Of a DNA stretch of 64,000 bases, positions 8,008-21,600 are shown piece by piece. How positions within the stretch are numbered: the first letter of the stretch is position 1; every line of letters starts with the position of its first letter. This DNA comes from CFX2 sp014338005 (GTDB taxonomy: Bacteria > Chloroflexota > Anaerolineae > Aggregatilineales > Phototrophicaceae). A program made the position numbers and the translations under genes. The stretch covers positions 86,178 through 150,177 of the forward strand of contig SZPE01000004.1 of NCBI GenBank assembly GCA_030263555.1, written 5' to 3'. A model generated the notes under the pieces. That model ran no database searches and had not been told where the DNA came from. It saw only the letters and a list, made by a program, of their open reading frames with translations.

Positions 8008-8017
8008 AGCGGCGGAT

Positions 8018-8919
8018 TTATATCGCCAGGTCAAGCGGCAAATCGCTGATGTCTCGTAAACGATGGCCGTCTATCAGCGTCATCAGCATATCCAGTTGGG
8101 CGTCGCTCTGCGTTCGATTCACGGCTTCGATCAGCTCATTCAGCGCGAAATGATAGACATGATCCACATCGCCCGTTCCCAGAGCCACCGAAGCCAGGCG
8201 TGTCGGCAGCGGCTCAGCCGTAACAACCATGACATGCGGCGTGCGCCCTTTTCGATTGCGGATGAGGTTCAAGCCCTCGGTGCGGACATTCTGGGCCCGG
8301 TCGCTGCGAATCGTCCATTTACAGGAGATGCTGGCGTGAAGTATCAGATTGGGCTGATTCCTGGCTCTCAAAGAACTATAATGGCAAAAATCGTCCGCAT
8401 CACCGACAACCGTCTGATGTGTGTTAATTTCCTCATCCGTCACCGGATAACGCGCAACGACAATATCCGGCGTGATGAGATAATCGCCCCCCAAAGCCGC
8501 CCTTAACTGTGGGTTGTCTGAAACCGCCGCCTGAATCGCGGCCAGATGATGATACTGGTCAAAACCGGCAATAGTCGCATTCAGCGAGAATCGCCACTGT
8601 CCAGGCCGCAGATGATGCAGCAGGGCAAAAGCCTGCTCTAAAAAATCTCTGGTCACAAGTTCAAACTGGCTGCCCAGTCCTTGACCGGGGATGAGGTCTG
8701 AGGTTAGTCAACGACCAGCCGCTAAAGCGGCCGGCTTGTCCCTGGCGCTGCGCCCGCCGCTTCGGTGACAGCAGCAGTGATGGCGGGTGCATCCGAGACA
8801 ATATCCCGACTGGCGCGGCTGGCTTTATCGGCGATGTTAACCAAATAATCACGATTTGTCCGCAGTACATCCCGACAAAGACGCTGATGATACTGACGAC
8901 GTAATTCGGCGATGCTCAT
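8018..8919 (-). pseudogene. NgoMIV-like type II restriction endonuclease gene, disrupted
   Basis: The 3' part (8018 to about 8707) matches what I recall of the NgoMIV family (cuts GCCGGC): TPDIVVARYP, LHASISCKWTIRSDRAQN, LNLIRNRKGRTPHVMVV and a final RDISDLPLDLAI. The catalytic Asp and Ser-Cys-Lys are present. The 5' part starts at the ATG at 8919, which overlaps the methylase stop as TGATG, and encodes RRQYHQRLCRDVLRTN, the family's N-terminus. It hits TAG at 8722-8724, while the 3' frame is closed by TGA at 8708-8710 just before its IPGQGLGSQFE segment. About 45-50 bp with a palindrome sits between the two halves. A GTG at 8656 could restart translation, but the product would lack the N-terminal third and the conserved Glu of QFE. 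I judge the gene inactive. Confidence 0.8.
8698..8746. repeat. Short palindromic insertion inside the restriction gene (approximate ends)
   Basis: GCCGCT (8718-8723) and AGCGGC (8726-8731) form a perfect small hairpin inside a longer imperfect dyad, 8713-8740. It supplies stop codons in both relevant frames. The ends are estimated from where the two protein halves resume similarity to NgoMIV, so they are uncertain by several bases. No target duplication was identified. Confidence 0.5.
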
Positions 8920-10226
8920 CACTGCCCCTCTACAGGTTTAAAGAAGCCAATCACGTATTCCTCGTGCATTCGCTTTTCAATCTGTGAATCGGCGTCGGTT
9001 TGCCGGCGCGCCGGCATCATCCGGCGATTACGGTCTATGCGCCGGACGCCAATATGCGGCACTTCAAAACCGAGACTCTGTCCGATCTCTGCCAGGCAGC
9101 CGTGTACGTTCTTATCCCCCCGCAGGCGCGAACTGCCTACCACCATCACGGCAGCTTTTCCCGACTTTAATACGCGGAACATCTCACGCAGAACGCGGGT
9201 CATTTCGGAATAATAGCGTTCGACTGCGCGGCCTTTTTTATGATCCAAAGCGGCGACGGCGGCGATCACCTGCCGCGTTTGATCGGGTAGCGGCTCGAAT
9301 TCCACGCCGTTTACTGCCTCGCTGCCAATATAGGCTTTACGAAGCTCCGACAGCGAGTCGAGTTTATAACCGAGCCAGACCAATGAGAATTTATGGGCGC
9401 GCATGTAGTCAATCGCGTTTGAGGGATACGGCGGGGATGTGACCACCAGGTCTATTGTACTGTCGCGCAGCGAAAGTGCCTGAGCATTGCCCATACTGAT
9501 AATCGGAGCGAGGCCGTTTGCAGGCAGATCAGCCAAGCTGCGAAGGTTGCGCTGAAAGCGTTTTTCAAACTCCTTCACAGGTGACCGGTATCTTTTGTCC
9601 GCGACCTTATGCGGGCGCGTATGCGCCAGATCAAAAGCCAGCGAAACCCCGCCCGACTTTGTAATAATGATGGCTGAAAGTGTCAGGGCGAGAAAAGCGC
9701 GAATCCGGTCATCACGCACCTGCCGGATTTCGTCCAGCAGGAAAATCAACTCCCGCTGCGACTCGCGGTCAAACCAGTAATCCACAAACTCCTGTGTTCG
9801 TGTATCCAGAAGCATCGTCGGGATGTCATCAGCAGCATCAAACAGGCGTGTTTTTACGCGGCTGATGACTCGGCTGCCGGCCTCTGCCGCTTCGATTAAC
9901 GGGAGCGGCGTGGTTTTTACGCGGCAGACATGCAGCGCCAATGGGTCAATATCCACAATCACAGGCTGCCGGCCGGCGACAAACGCCTCCAGCGGCGTGG
10001 TGCCAGAACCGGCCATCGGATCGAGAACATGATCGCCCGGCATCGTCAGCGCCTCAATAAACTTTCGCGGCAGCTGCGGGGGGAACTTGGCCGGAAAAGC
10101 GTGAAGATCGTGCGTATATTCGCTGCTGGAGCGATTGTGAAAGTCCAGGTCATCGGACAGCAGCGCGATCAGTTTTTCTTTCAGCCGTTCCGCTTCGCGC
10201 AGCTGGGCATCCTGGGGATATAACAT
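8919..10226 (-). CDS. Site-specific DNA methyltransferase (amino-methyltransferase, SPPY type)
   Basis: A 435-residue S-adenosylmethionine-dependent DNA methylase. Motif I is DPMAGSGTT (residues 69-77, cofactor binding), with VDIDPLALHV as motif II, and the catalytic motif IV is TSPPY (263-267). Motif I comes before motif IV. The Ser-Pro-Pro-Tyr form is usual for N4-cytosine methylases, though some N6-adenine enzymes share it. The gene is translationally coupled (TGATG) to the broken NgoMIV-like endonuclease, so it is presumably the modification half of that system and would protect GCCGGC-type sites. It is intact, as expected for a methylase that outlives its endonuclease. It follows the rpoB terminator by about 75 bp. 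Confidence 0.9.
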   Translation of the reverse strand: MLYPQDAQLREAERLKEKLIALLSDDLDFHNRSSSEYTHDLHAFPAKFPPQLPRKFIEALTMPGDHVLDPMAGSGTTPLEAFVAGRQPVIVDIDPLALHVCRVKTTPLPLIEAAEAGSRVISRVKTRLFDAADDIPTMLLDTRTQEFVDYWFDRESQRELIFLLDEIRQVRDDRIRAFLALTLSAIIITKSGGVSLAFDLAHTRPHKVADKRYRSPVKEFEKRFQRNLRSLADLPANGLAPIISMGNAQALSLRDSTIDLVVTSPPYPSNAIDYMRAHKFSLVWLGYKLDSLSELRKAYIGSEAVNGVEFEPLPDQTRQVIAAVAALDHKKGRAVERYYSEMTRVLREMFRVLKSGKAAVMVVGSSRLRGDKNVHGCLAEIGQSLGFEVPHIGVRRIDRNRRMMPARRQTDADSQIEKRMHEEYVIGFFKPVEGQ

Positions 10227-10300
10227 TGTTTCGCTTAACCCATCAAAGTCCAGTTATCATCCCTATCATAGCCGAAGAACAAAGTTTCGCCTAGCGCGGG

Positions 10301-10341
10301 AAAACAAAAACGCCGCGCCACCAAAAGACGATGGCACGGCG
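10301..10341 (-). terminator. Rho-independent terminator of rpoB
   Basis: On the minus strand CGCCGTGCCATC and GGTGGCGCGGCG form a 12-bp stem (with G-U pairs) followed by TTTTTGTTTT, 24 bases after the rpoB stop codon. Confidence 0.85.
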
Positions 10342-10365
10342 TCGGCTGCGGATGAAGCAGAAACG

Positions 10366-14298
<3,933 letters not shown>

Positions 14299-14420
14299 CG
14301 CACCGCTCCTCAATCCATTCAGCTAAACGAGAATGCCTCGAGTCGCAACACTCATCGGCAGATTATGGGGAATAGATAATCCGATCAAAAGAGGAACAAC
14401 CTAGAAAAACGCGAACCATA

Positions 14421-14449
14421 AGTATAACGAAAATAGCCATCTGAGTCAA
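14421..14449 (-). promoter_or_regulatory. Promoter of rpoB
   Basis: On the minus strand TTGACT (14444-14449) and TATACT (14421-14426) are separated by exactly 17 bp, about 120 bp upstream of the rpoB start. The 351-bp divergent gap 14299-14649 also holds a possible plus-strand -10 (TACAAT at 14572-14577) for the sensor gene; I see no gene or known riboswitch in it. Confidence 0.8.
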
Positions 14450-14649
14450 TCATCAGTTTGGCGCGGTCTGTATGCAAGTCGCACAAAAGTACGACGCAAG
14501 GTTATTTTATTCGTACATTTTCCCTGCGCGAAATTAACCTGTCTTAAGGCTTGTGCGCGCCTTTTGGCATTTACAATGAATTTATCCTTACTACAAATTG
14601 CCCTGCACGCCGTCGTAAACCGCGCCAGCGCGCCAAGAGGTAAACAGCT

Positions 14650-16596
14650 ATGTCCGTTTCCCAGACACCGTCAATGCCCAGACGCACCATGCTGGGGCCG
14701 CTTGCCAACCTTCCCATTTATGCCAAATTGATCCTGGCATTTCTGTTTGTGGCCGCGTTTGCTACCCTCACCGTCATCTACTTCACCAACCAGGCCGCCG
14801 CCGACAACCTGCTCCTCACCGTCGGCACCACCCTGCGCGCGCGCGCCGTCGCCCATGCCCAAACCATAGACAACCTGCTGCGGGATCGTGTGGTCGGCAA
14901 CCTGCAAACGCTGGCTTTAGCCGATCAAATTGAGAACGCGGTGGCAAAACAGAATTCCGAATATACCGGCGGCATCCCCCAGATTCGCGCCGAGATCGGC
15001 CAGATTGACCGGCAGTGGGTCGCGGCTGCCGACTCTCATCCGATGATTGAAAGCCGCCTGTTTAACGCCGTCGCCGACAACCTGCGGCAGTACCGCAGCA
15101 AGTTTGTTGACCACACCGAGATTTTTGTCACCGACCGCTATGGCGCGCTGGTGAGCGCCACCAACCGCACCAGCGACTACGACCAGAGTGATGAGGAGTG
15201 GTGGCAAAAAACCTGGAACAACGGCCAGGGAGCCGTTTACATCGGCCAGCCGGAATACGACGACAGCGCCCGCGCCTACAGCATCGTGGTGAGCGTGCCG
15301 ATTTATGCCCGCAGCAGCGGCGATTTAATCGGCGTTTTACGCACCACCTACCTGCTCACTTCCATTCTGGATGTCATCAGCAGTTTCGAGGCCGCAGAAA
15401 CCGGTCGCGCCGACCTGTATCTGCCCGGCGATAAAGTGCTGCCGCACGACGACCTGAACGATGTTCAGTTCAGCCCCGATGATACAGCCGATTTAAAAAC
15501 CCTTGAAAACCTGCCTTACGGCCAGATCACCCTTGAAGGCGACTCGGTTCTTGCCACCCAGGTCCCGCTGGCTTCAGTCACCCAGTTGGATTACGTGGCG
15601 AACCTGGGCTGGACGCTGGTCATCCATCAGGATGTGACGGAAGCCTTCGCCCCCCTGGCCGGCGCGGCGCAGGCCTCCGTCCTGGCCGGCGGGGTTGTGA
15701 TGATTGTGGCAATGGCGCTGGTATTCGTGGTGGCGCAGATCATCGCCGCACCAATCCGGCGGCTGAGTGCGACCGCCCGGCAGATCGCCGCCGGCGACCT
15801 GAGCGCCCGCGCGGACATCGCCTCGCGCGACGAAATCGGCCAGATGGCGCAGACCATGAACGAGATGGCCGACCAGCTGCAAGACCTGATTAACACGCTG
15901 GAAGCGCGCATCGCCAGCCGCACCCGCGACCTGGAAACTGCCGCCCAGGTGAACGCGCAGATTTCCACCATTCTGGATACCGACCGCCTGCTGCAAGACG
16001 TGGTAGACCTGACTAAAGAACGCTTCGGCCTGTACCACGCGCACGTGTATCTGTTAAGCGAGGACGGGCGCGCGCTGATCCTCACCGCCGGCGCGGGCCA
16101 TGTGGGGCGGCAGATGGTGTCCGAAGGGCAGCGCATTGAGATGCAAAACCCGCAGAGCATCGTGGCGCAGGCCGCCCGCACCCGCCAGATCGTCACCGTC
16201 AACGACGTTTCGGCGTCCCCGAGCTTTTTGCCCAACCCGCTGCTGCCGGATACCCAGGCCGAACAGGCCATCCCGCTGATCGCGCGCGGCCAACTGTTGG
16301 GCGTGCTGGATATTCAAAGCGCGCGGGTGAATCACTTCACCCAGGACGCCCAATCCACGATTGAAGTGCTGGCCGGCCAGATCGCCACCGCCATCAGCAA
16401 CGCCCGCCTGTACGAAGCGGCAGAACGCACCAGCCGCCACGAAAAGGCGCTGGGCAGCATTGACCGGAAAATCCAGGAAGCGGTGAATATGGACGAAATC
16501 CTGCAAGCGACCGTGCGCGAACTGGGCAAGGCGCTGCGCGTGCCGTACACCGCCATTGAACTGCAGCTTCAGGGCGAGGATGAAACATCGCAATGA
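14650..16596 (+). CDS. Membrane sensor: Cache-like domain, HAMP, GAF; no kinase domain
   Basis: This 648-residue protein has one membrane helix near residues 26-47, an extracytoplasmic Cache-like ligand domain (about 50-330, with RAYSIVVSVPIYARSSGDLI typical of its second half), a second helix (about 340-365), HAMP (about 366-418), and a GAF domain (about 440-590). It ends 50 residues into what looks like the start of another GAF domain. No HisKA, HATPase, GGDEF or methyl-accepting domain follows, so output must go through another protein. The GAF block (DLTKERFGLYHAHVYLLSED, then FLPNPLLPDTQAE) is closely similar to two GAF domains of the kinase encoded 3 kb downstream. An AGAGG ribosome site precedes the ATG. 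First gene of the signalling cluster. Confidence 0.85.
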   Translation: MSVSQTPSMPRRTMLGPLANLPIYAKLILAFLFVAAFATLTVIYFTNQAAADNLLLTVGTTLRARAVAHAQTIDNLLRDRVVGNLQTLALADQIENAVAKQNSEYTGGIPQIRAEIGQIDRQWVAAADSHPMIESRLFNAVADNLRQYRSKFVDHTEIFVTDRYGALVSATNRTSDYDQSDEEWWQKTWNNGQGAVYIGQPEYDDSARAYSIVVSVPIYARSSGDLIGVLRTTYLLTSILDVISSFEAAETGRADLYLPGDKVLPHDDLNDVQFSPDDTADLKTLENLPYGQITLEGDSVLATQVPLASVTQLDYVANLGWTLVIHQDVTEAFAPLAGAAQASVLAGGVVMIVAMALVFVVAQIIAAPIRRLSATARQIAAGDLSARADIASRDEIGQMAQTMNEMADQLQDLINTLEARIASRTRDLETAAQVNAQISTILDTDRLLQDVVDLTKERFGLYHAHVYLLSEDGRALILTAGAGHVGRQMVSEGQRIEMQNPQSIVAQAARTRQIVTVNDVSASPSFLPNPLLPDTQAEQAIPLIARGQLLGVLDIQSARVNHFTQDAQSTIEVLAGQIATAISNARLYEAAERTSRHEKALGSIDRKIQEAVNMDEILQATVRELGKALRVPYTAIELQLQGEDETSQ

Positions 16597-16669
16597 CACA
16601 CCCTCACCCACAAAAACCCTTTATAAACAACCGATGCGGTTTAAACCCGATAAAGGAAGGTCAGTTAGC

Positions 16670-17683
16670 ATGTCCCCTCAAACACGCTTGCACATAACTT
16701 TGATGCTCATTCTGGCCGCTGTTCTGGCCGCTTGCGGCGGTCAGCCCGCTTCGCCAACTGCCGCCCCGCTGACCGAAACCAGCATCCAGTTTTCCTGGCT
16801 GGCAAACAACGAATTTGCCGGTTTTTATATGGCCCAGAGTGAGGGCTACTACACTGCCGAGAACTTAAAGGTTGAATTTGTGCCCGGCGGTTTTGACGAC
16901 CAGGGGAGCTACATCAACCCTATTGAACAGGTTGCGACAGGAAATGCTGATTTTGGCGTTGCGGATGGGGCGGATTTACTCGACGCGCGGGCGCAGGGAA
17001 AACCGGTTGTCGCCATTGCTTCGATTTTCCAACGTCACCCGGAGGCTTATGTCTCGCTGGCCGAGAAAAACATTGTCCGTCCCGAAGATTTGATCGGGAA
17101 GAAAGTGCTGGTTGCGACCAAAGCCAAAATCCTGCTGAATGCGCTTCTGGCAGCTCAAAACATTGACCCTTCCCAGGTGGACATTATTGACCGCACGGAC
17201 TTCAGCTTCCAGCCTTTACTGACCGGTGATGTAGATGTGATTGATGCCTTCATCACAGATGCTGTTGTCCGGTTGAAAGCGGAAGGCCATGCCGTCAACA
17301 GCATTCTGCTGACCGACTACGGAATCGATTCCTACCCCAATGCCATCTTTACGACCGAAGATATGGTTAAAAACAAACCAGACGTTGTAGAGCGTTTTCT
17401 GCGGGCAACCCTGAAGGGGATTCAGAGCGCCGTTGACAACTCTGAAGAGGCAGCCAAACAAGTCCTCGTTTACAACCAGGACCTTACCCTGGAGTCGCAG
17501 CTCCAGGGCCTGCAGGCCGCCCTGCCGCTGTTCAAACCAGCCGGCGCTAACCCTGGCATGATGACCGCGCAAACCTGGGAATTTACGGCCAACATGCTGC
17601 TTGAACAGGGTATTTTGCAGCAGTCGCCAGAACTCAACCAGGTTTACACGCTGGAATTTCTGAACAAAATCTACGGCTCGTAG
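16670..17683 (+). CDS. NMT1/THI5-type substrate-binding lipoprotein
   Basis: The ATG at 16670 is favoured by an AAGGAAGG ribosome site and because it opens a lipoprotein signal peptide with lipobox LAAC (lipidated Cys22). Upstream in-frame starts exist inside the previous gene. The mature protein is a type II periplasmic binding protein of the NMT1/SsuA/TauA group: QFSWLANNEFAGFYMAQSEG, then the VATGNADFGVADGADLL and VAIASIFQRHPEA segments. Such proteins normally feed ABC importers for thiamine precursors, sulfonates or pyrimidines, yet no permease or ATPase gene is nearby. Lying between two sensor genes, it may present its ligand to a Cache-domain receptor; this is inference. Confidence 0.85.
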   Translation: MSPQTRLHITLMLILAAVLAACGGQPASPTAAPLTETSIQFSWLANNEFAGFYMAQSEGYYTAENLKVEFVPGGFDDQGSYINPIEQVATGNADFGVADGADLLDARAQGKPVVAIASIFQRHPEAYVSLAEKNIVRPEDLIGKKVLVATKAKILLNALLAAQNIDPSQVDIIDRTDFSFQPLLTGDVDVIDAFITDAVVRLKAEGHAVNSILLTDYGIDSYPNAIFTTEDMVKNKPDVVERFLRATLKGIQSAVDNSEEAAKQVLVYNQDLTLESQLQGLQAALPLFKPAGANPGMMTAQTWEFTANMLLEQGILQQSPELNQVYTLEFLNKIYGS

Positions 17684-17713
17684 GCGGTAAAAAACGAGCG
17701 GCGGAGATCAACT

Positions 17714-18622
17714 ATGAAACAACCACCCGGAAAAATATCGCTTCCCTTCCGGCGACAATTTCGCTGGAATTTGACCGCTTACTCGCTTTTGCTGGCCCTT
17801 ATACCCATACTGTTTGTCGCCTATATCGTGCTGACCGGCGAATATCAGCAGACGGTTGGGTCGGTCACGAACCAGCTTGAGTCGGTCGCCACTCTGAAAC
17901 AAAACCAGATTAACTTCTGGCTGAATCAGGTGAATGCGGGAGCTAACCGAACACTTGTTAATGTCAACGGCCCGGCTGTTGAACTGACCATCGTCTCCAA
18001 CGAAAAACGCGAAACGTCCCGTTCCATTCTCAACAGCATCCTGCGACAGCTCACGCGGGTTAATGACCTTTTCGACGAAACGTTCGTTTATACCCTGAAC
18101 GGCGAGGTGCTGGCGGCGTCGAATGAGGTGCGAGTCGGCCAGCGCGTGACGGCGCAGCCCTACTTTCAGGCCAGCCTGACGGGCGACTACTTGCAGTCGC
18201 CATATTACGAACTGGGCAGCAGCGCGCTGACAATGGTAGCAACCCGCCAGATCATTGATGAAGATGGGCGAATTGCTGCTGTCATGGCGGTGCGGCTCAA
18301 TCTCGACATTCTCGGCCAGATCATGGCCGAGCGCGCCGGCCTGGGAGAAACGGGCGAAACCTATCTGGTCAGCAGCGAAAGCAACTATCTGCTCACCCCC
18401 AGCCGGTTTGAAGAATATATTCAGACGCGCGCTTACCACAGTGAAGGCATTGATAACGTCCTCACCGGGCAGAACGGCGCGGGAACATACCCAGACTACC
18501 GAGGCGAACCGGTCATCGGCGTTTATAAGTGGATTCCTGAGCTAAATGCCGGCCTGCTGGCCGAAGTAGACGAAGACGAGGCGCTCGCCAGTTACTACGA
18601 GACGGCGCGCGCCAGTGGATAG
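17714..18622 (+). CDS. N-terminal part of split sensor kinase: membrane helix plus Cache domain
   Basis: 302 residues: a membrane helix (about 22-43), then an extracytoplasmic double-Cache domain (FVYTLNGEVLAASNEVRVGQ, GETGETYLVSSESNYLLTPS) that ends exactly where a second membrane helix should begin. A TAG at 18620-18622 stops the frame, and the same frame resumes two codons later with ATG at 18626 and continues as a second helix, HAMP and kinase. The two parts together would make a normal 1813-residue Cache sensor kinase. So this is either one gene with a nonsense mutation or sequencing error, or a deliberately split receptor. A GGAG ribosome site precedes the ATG at 17714. Confidence 0.8.
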   Translation: MKQPPGKISLPFRRQFRWNLTAYSLLLALIPILFVAYIVLTGEYQQTVGSVTNQLESVATLKQNQINFWLNQVNAGANRTLVNVNGPAVELTIVSNEKRETSRSILNSILRQLTRVNDLFDETFVYTLNGEVLAASNEVRVGQRVTAQPYFQASLTGDYLQSPYYELGSSALTMVATRQIIDEDGRIAAVMAVRLNLDILGQIMAERAGLGETGETYLVSSESNYLLTPSRFEEYIQTRAYHSEGIDNVLTGQNGAGTYPDYRGEPVIGVYKWIPELNAGLLAEVDEDEALASYYETARASG

Positions 18623-18625
18623 GCG

Positions 18626-21600
18626 ATGGCGATAGCAGGGCTGGCAGCCGCTTTCACCGCGCTGTATTATGCCAACCGCGTTGCAAAACCCATCGCGGCG
18701 CTGACACGAACTGCCGAGCAGATCGCCGGCGGCGACCTGAGCCAGCGCGCCCACATTCGCTCGCGCAATGAAATCGGCCTGCTGGCACAGGCGTTTAACA
18801 GCATGGCCGAGCAGCTTCAGGAGTTCATCGGCAGCCTGGAAAACCGCGTTGCCGCCCGCACGCGCGACCTGGCGCTGACGCTGGAAGTCGGCCATCTGGC
18901 GACCAGCCTGTACACGCAGAAAGACCTGCTCACCAGCCTGGTAAACTTCATCCGCGACCAGTTTGACCTGTATTATACCCAGATTTACCTGCTGGATGAG
19001 GCCGGACTCCACGCCGTGCTGCGCGCCGGTACGGGCGAGGTCGGTCAGCAGCTTTTAGCGCGCAATCACCGCCTGAATTTAAGCGAAACCTCGCTGGTGG
19101 CGCGCGCCGTCCAGACCAACCAGCCGGTGCTGGTGGCGGACACGCAAACCAGCGCCATCCACAAAGCCAACCCGCTGCTGCCGGATACCCGGTCAGAAGT
19201 GACCATTCCGCTGGTCGTGGGCGGCGTCATCATCGGCGTGCTGGACATGCAGTCGAACCGCGAGGGGACTTTTAACCAGGAAAATCTGCCGGTGTTTGAA
19301 GCGATGGCAAGCCAGATCGCTTCGGCGCTGCGCGGCAGCCAGGCGTTTGAGGAAGCGCAGGCCGCCATTCAGCGCGCCGAGATGGTCAACCGGCGGCTGA
19401 CCGAAGAAACCTGGGACAGCTACCTGGGGCAGCTTGGCGAAGGCCGCTGCCTGGGCTACCAGTACGACCTGGAAGCGCCGCGCCCGCTGGAACCCCACAG
19501 CAACGGCCACGATGACGGCAGCCGCATCGTCCAGCCGGTTTTCCTGCGCGGCCAGCCCATCGGCAAAATCGTGATCGCCGAGGATACTGAGCGCCAGTGG
19601 AAGCCGGAAGAAATGCTGCTGGTTGAGGATGTCGCCAAGCGCGTCGCCCAGGCGCTCGACCAGTTCCGCGCTTTTGACCAGATTAAACAGGCCGAAGCCG
19701 AAACCCGCAAGCGCGCCGCCGAACTTCAGACGGTGGCCGAGGTGAGCGCAGCGACCACCACCCTGCTCGAAATTGACGACCTGCTGCTGGCCGTCAGTGA
19801 CCTGACCAAAGAGCGCTTCGGCCTTTACCATGCCCATATCTACCTGCTCGACGAAGCGGGCGAAAACCTCGTCCTGGCCGCCGGCGCAGGCGAGGCCGGG
19901 CGCATCATGAAAACCGAAGGCCGCTCCATCCCGCTCAACCATCCGCACAGCCTGGTCGCCGGCGCTGCCCGCGAACACAAAGGTGTGGTCGTCAACGACG
20001 TGACCCGCACGCCGGACTTCCTGCCCAACCCGCTGCTGCCGGATACCAAGTCCGAAATGGCCGTGCCGATGCTGGTCGGCGATCAGCTCATCGGCGTGCT
20101 GGACGTGCAGGCCAGCGTCACCGACCGTTTCACCAGCGAAGACGTGCGGGTGAAAACCACGCTGGCCGCTCAGGTGGCCGTCGCCGTCCAGAATGCCCGC
20201 GCCTACATGCAGACCAAACAGCAGGCCGCCATCATCGAAACCTCGCGCGATTTCATCTCGCTGGCCGACCTGAATGGCAAAATCCTCTATGTCAATCCTG
20301 GCGGCCTGGAGATGGTCAGCAGAAAATCCTTCGCGGACACAAACATCGCGGACTTCTATCCCGAAGACGAATACCGCCGAATCGAGCAGGAAGCCCTGCC
20401 CACAGCCCTCCAGGTAGGCTACTGGCGCGGCGAAGTCAGCCTCCGTAAAACCGACGGCAGCACCCTGCCGGCAGACGAAACAATCTTAGTCGTGCGCGAC
20501 GCCGACGGCATTCCGACCAATTTCGCTACCATCATCACCGACATCAGCGAGCGTAAGCAGGCGCAGGCCGTTCTGGAAGAAAACGAGGCCCGCTTCCGGT
20601 CGCTGGTCAGCAACGTACCCGGCATCATCTACCGCTGCGCCATTGACGAGTTCTGGACGATGCAGTTCATCGGCCCGGCCATCGCCGACTTGACCGGCTA
20701 CCCGGATACCGACTTCATCCAGAACAACGTGCGTTCCTACGCCAGCGTCATCCACCCGGACGACACGGCGAAAGTGGACGAAGCGGTGTGGCGGGGCGTG
20801 GAAAACCGGATGCCCTACGAAATTGAATACCGGCTTGTCCACGCCGACGGAACCGTCCGCTGGGTGAACGAGCGCGGCCAGGCCGTTTACGGTCAGGACG
20901 GCACGCCGCTGTGGCTGGACGGCGCGGTTTTCGACATCACCGAAAGCAAGCGGGCCGAGGCCGAACGCGAACAACTGCTGGCCGAAATGCAGCGCAATGC
21001 CCGTTTGATCCGCACCGTGATTGACGCCACGCCGGACTGGATTTTCGCCAAAGACCGCGACTACCGCTATATTCTGGCGAACCAGGGTTACGCCAACGCC
21101 ATCGGCACAACCACCGATGGCATCGTCGGCAAGACCGATGTGGAACTGGGCTTCCCGGAAGAAATCGTGTTTGGCAATCCCGACAAGGGTATTCGCGGCT
21201 TCCGCAGCGACGACGAAGCGGTGCTGACCACCGGCGAATCTATCTACAATCCCTATGACCCGGCCACCTTCGCCGATGGCAGCATCCACATCTTCGACAC
21301 GCAAAAGATGCCGCTGCGCGATGCCGCCGGCCATACCTTCGCCGTCCTGGGTTTCGCCCGCGACATCACGCTGCGCCAGCAGCAGGAAGAAGAAGTCCGT
21401 CTGGCGCGCGAGGAAGCGGAAATCCTGTATAAAGTCAGTTCGGCTATCAACGAGGCTAAAAATCTGCTGGAGATCGTGGATGCCATCCTGGCACACGCCG
21501 CCCCGCCGGTTGAACCGTCGGTCGCCGTGACCAACAACGATACCGGCGACAGCACAACCGCCCGGTATGTCAACATCCTGGCAGGCCGGTTGAGTGATGG

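Noticed and set aside
14299..14649. Riboswitch or small RNA between rpoB and the sensor gene
   Set aside because: Only promoter-like elements were seen; no conserved riboswitch pattern was recognised.
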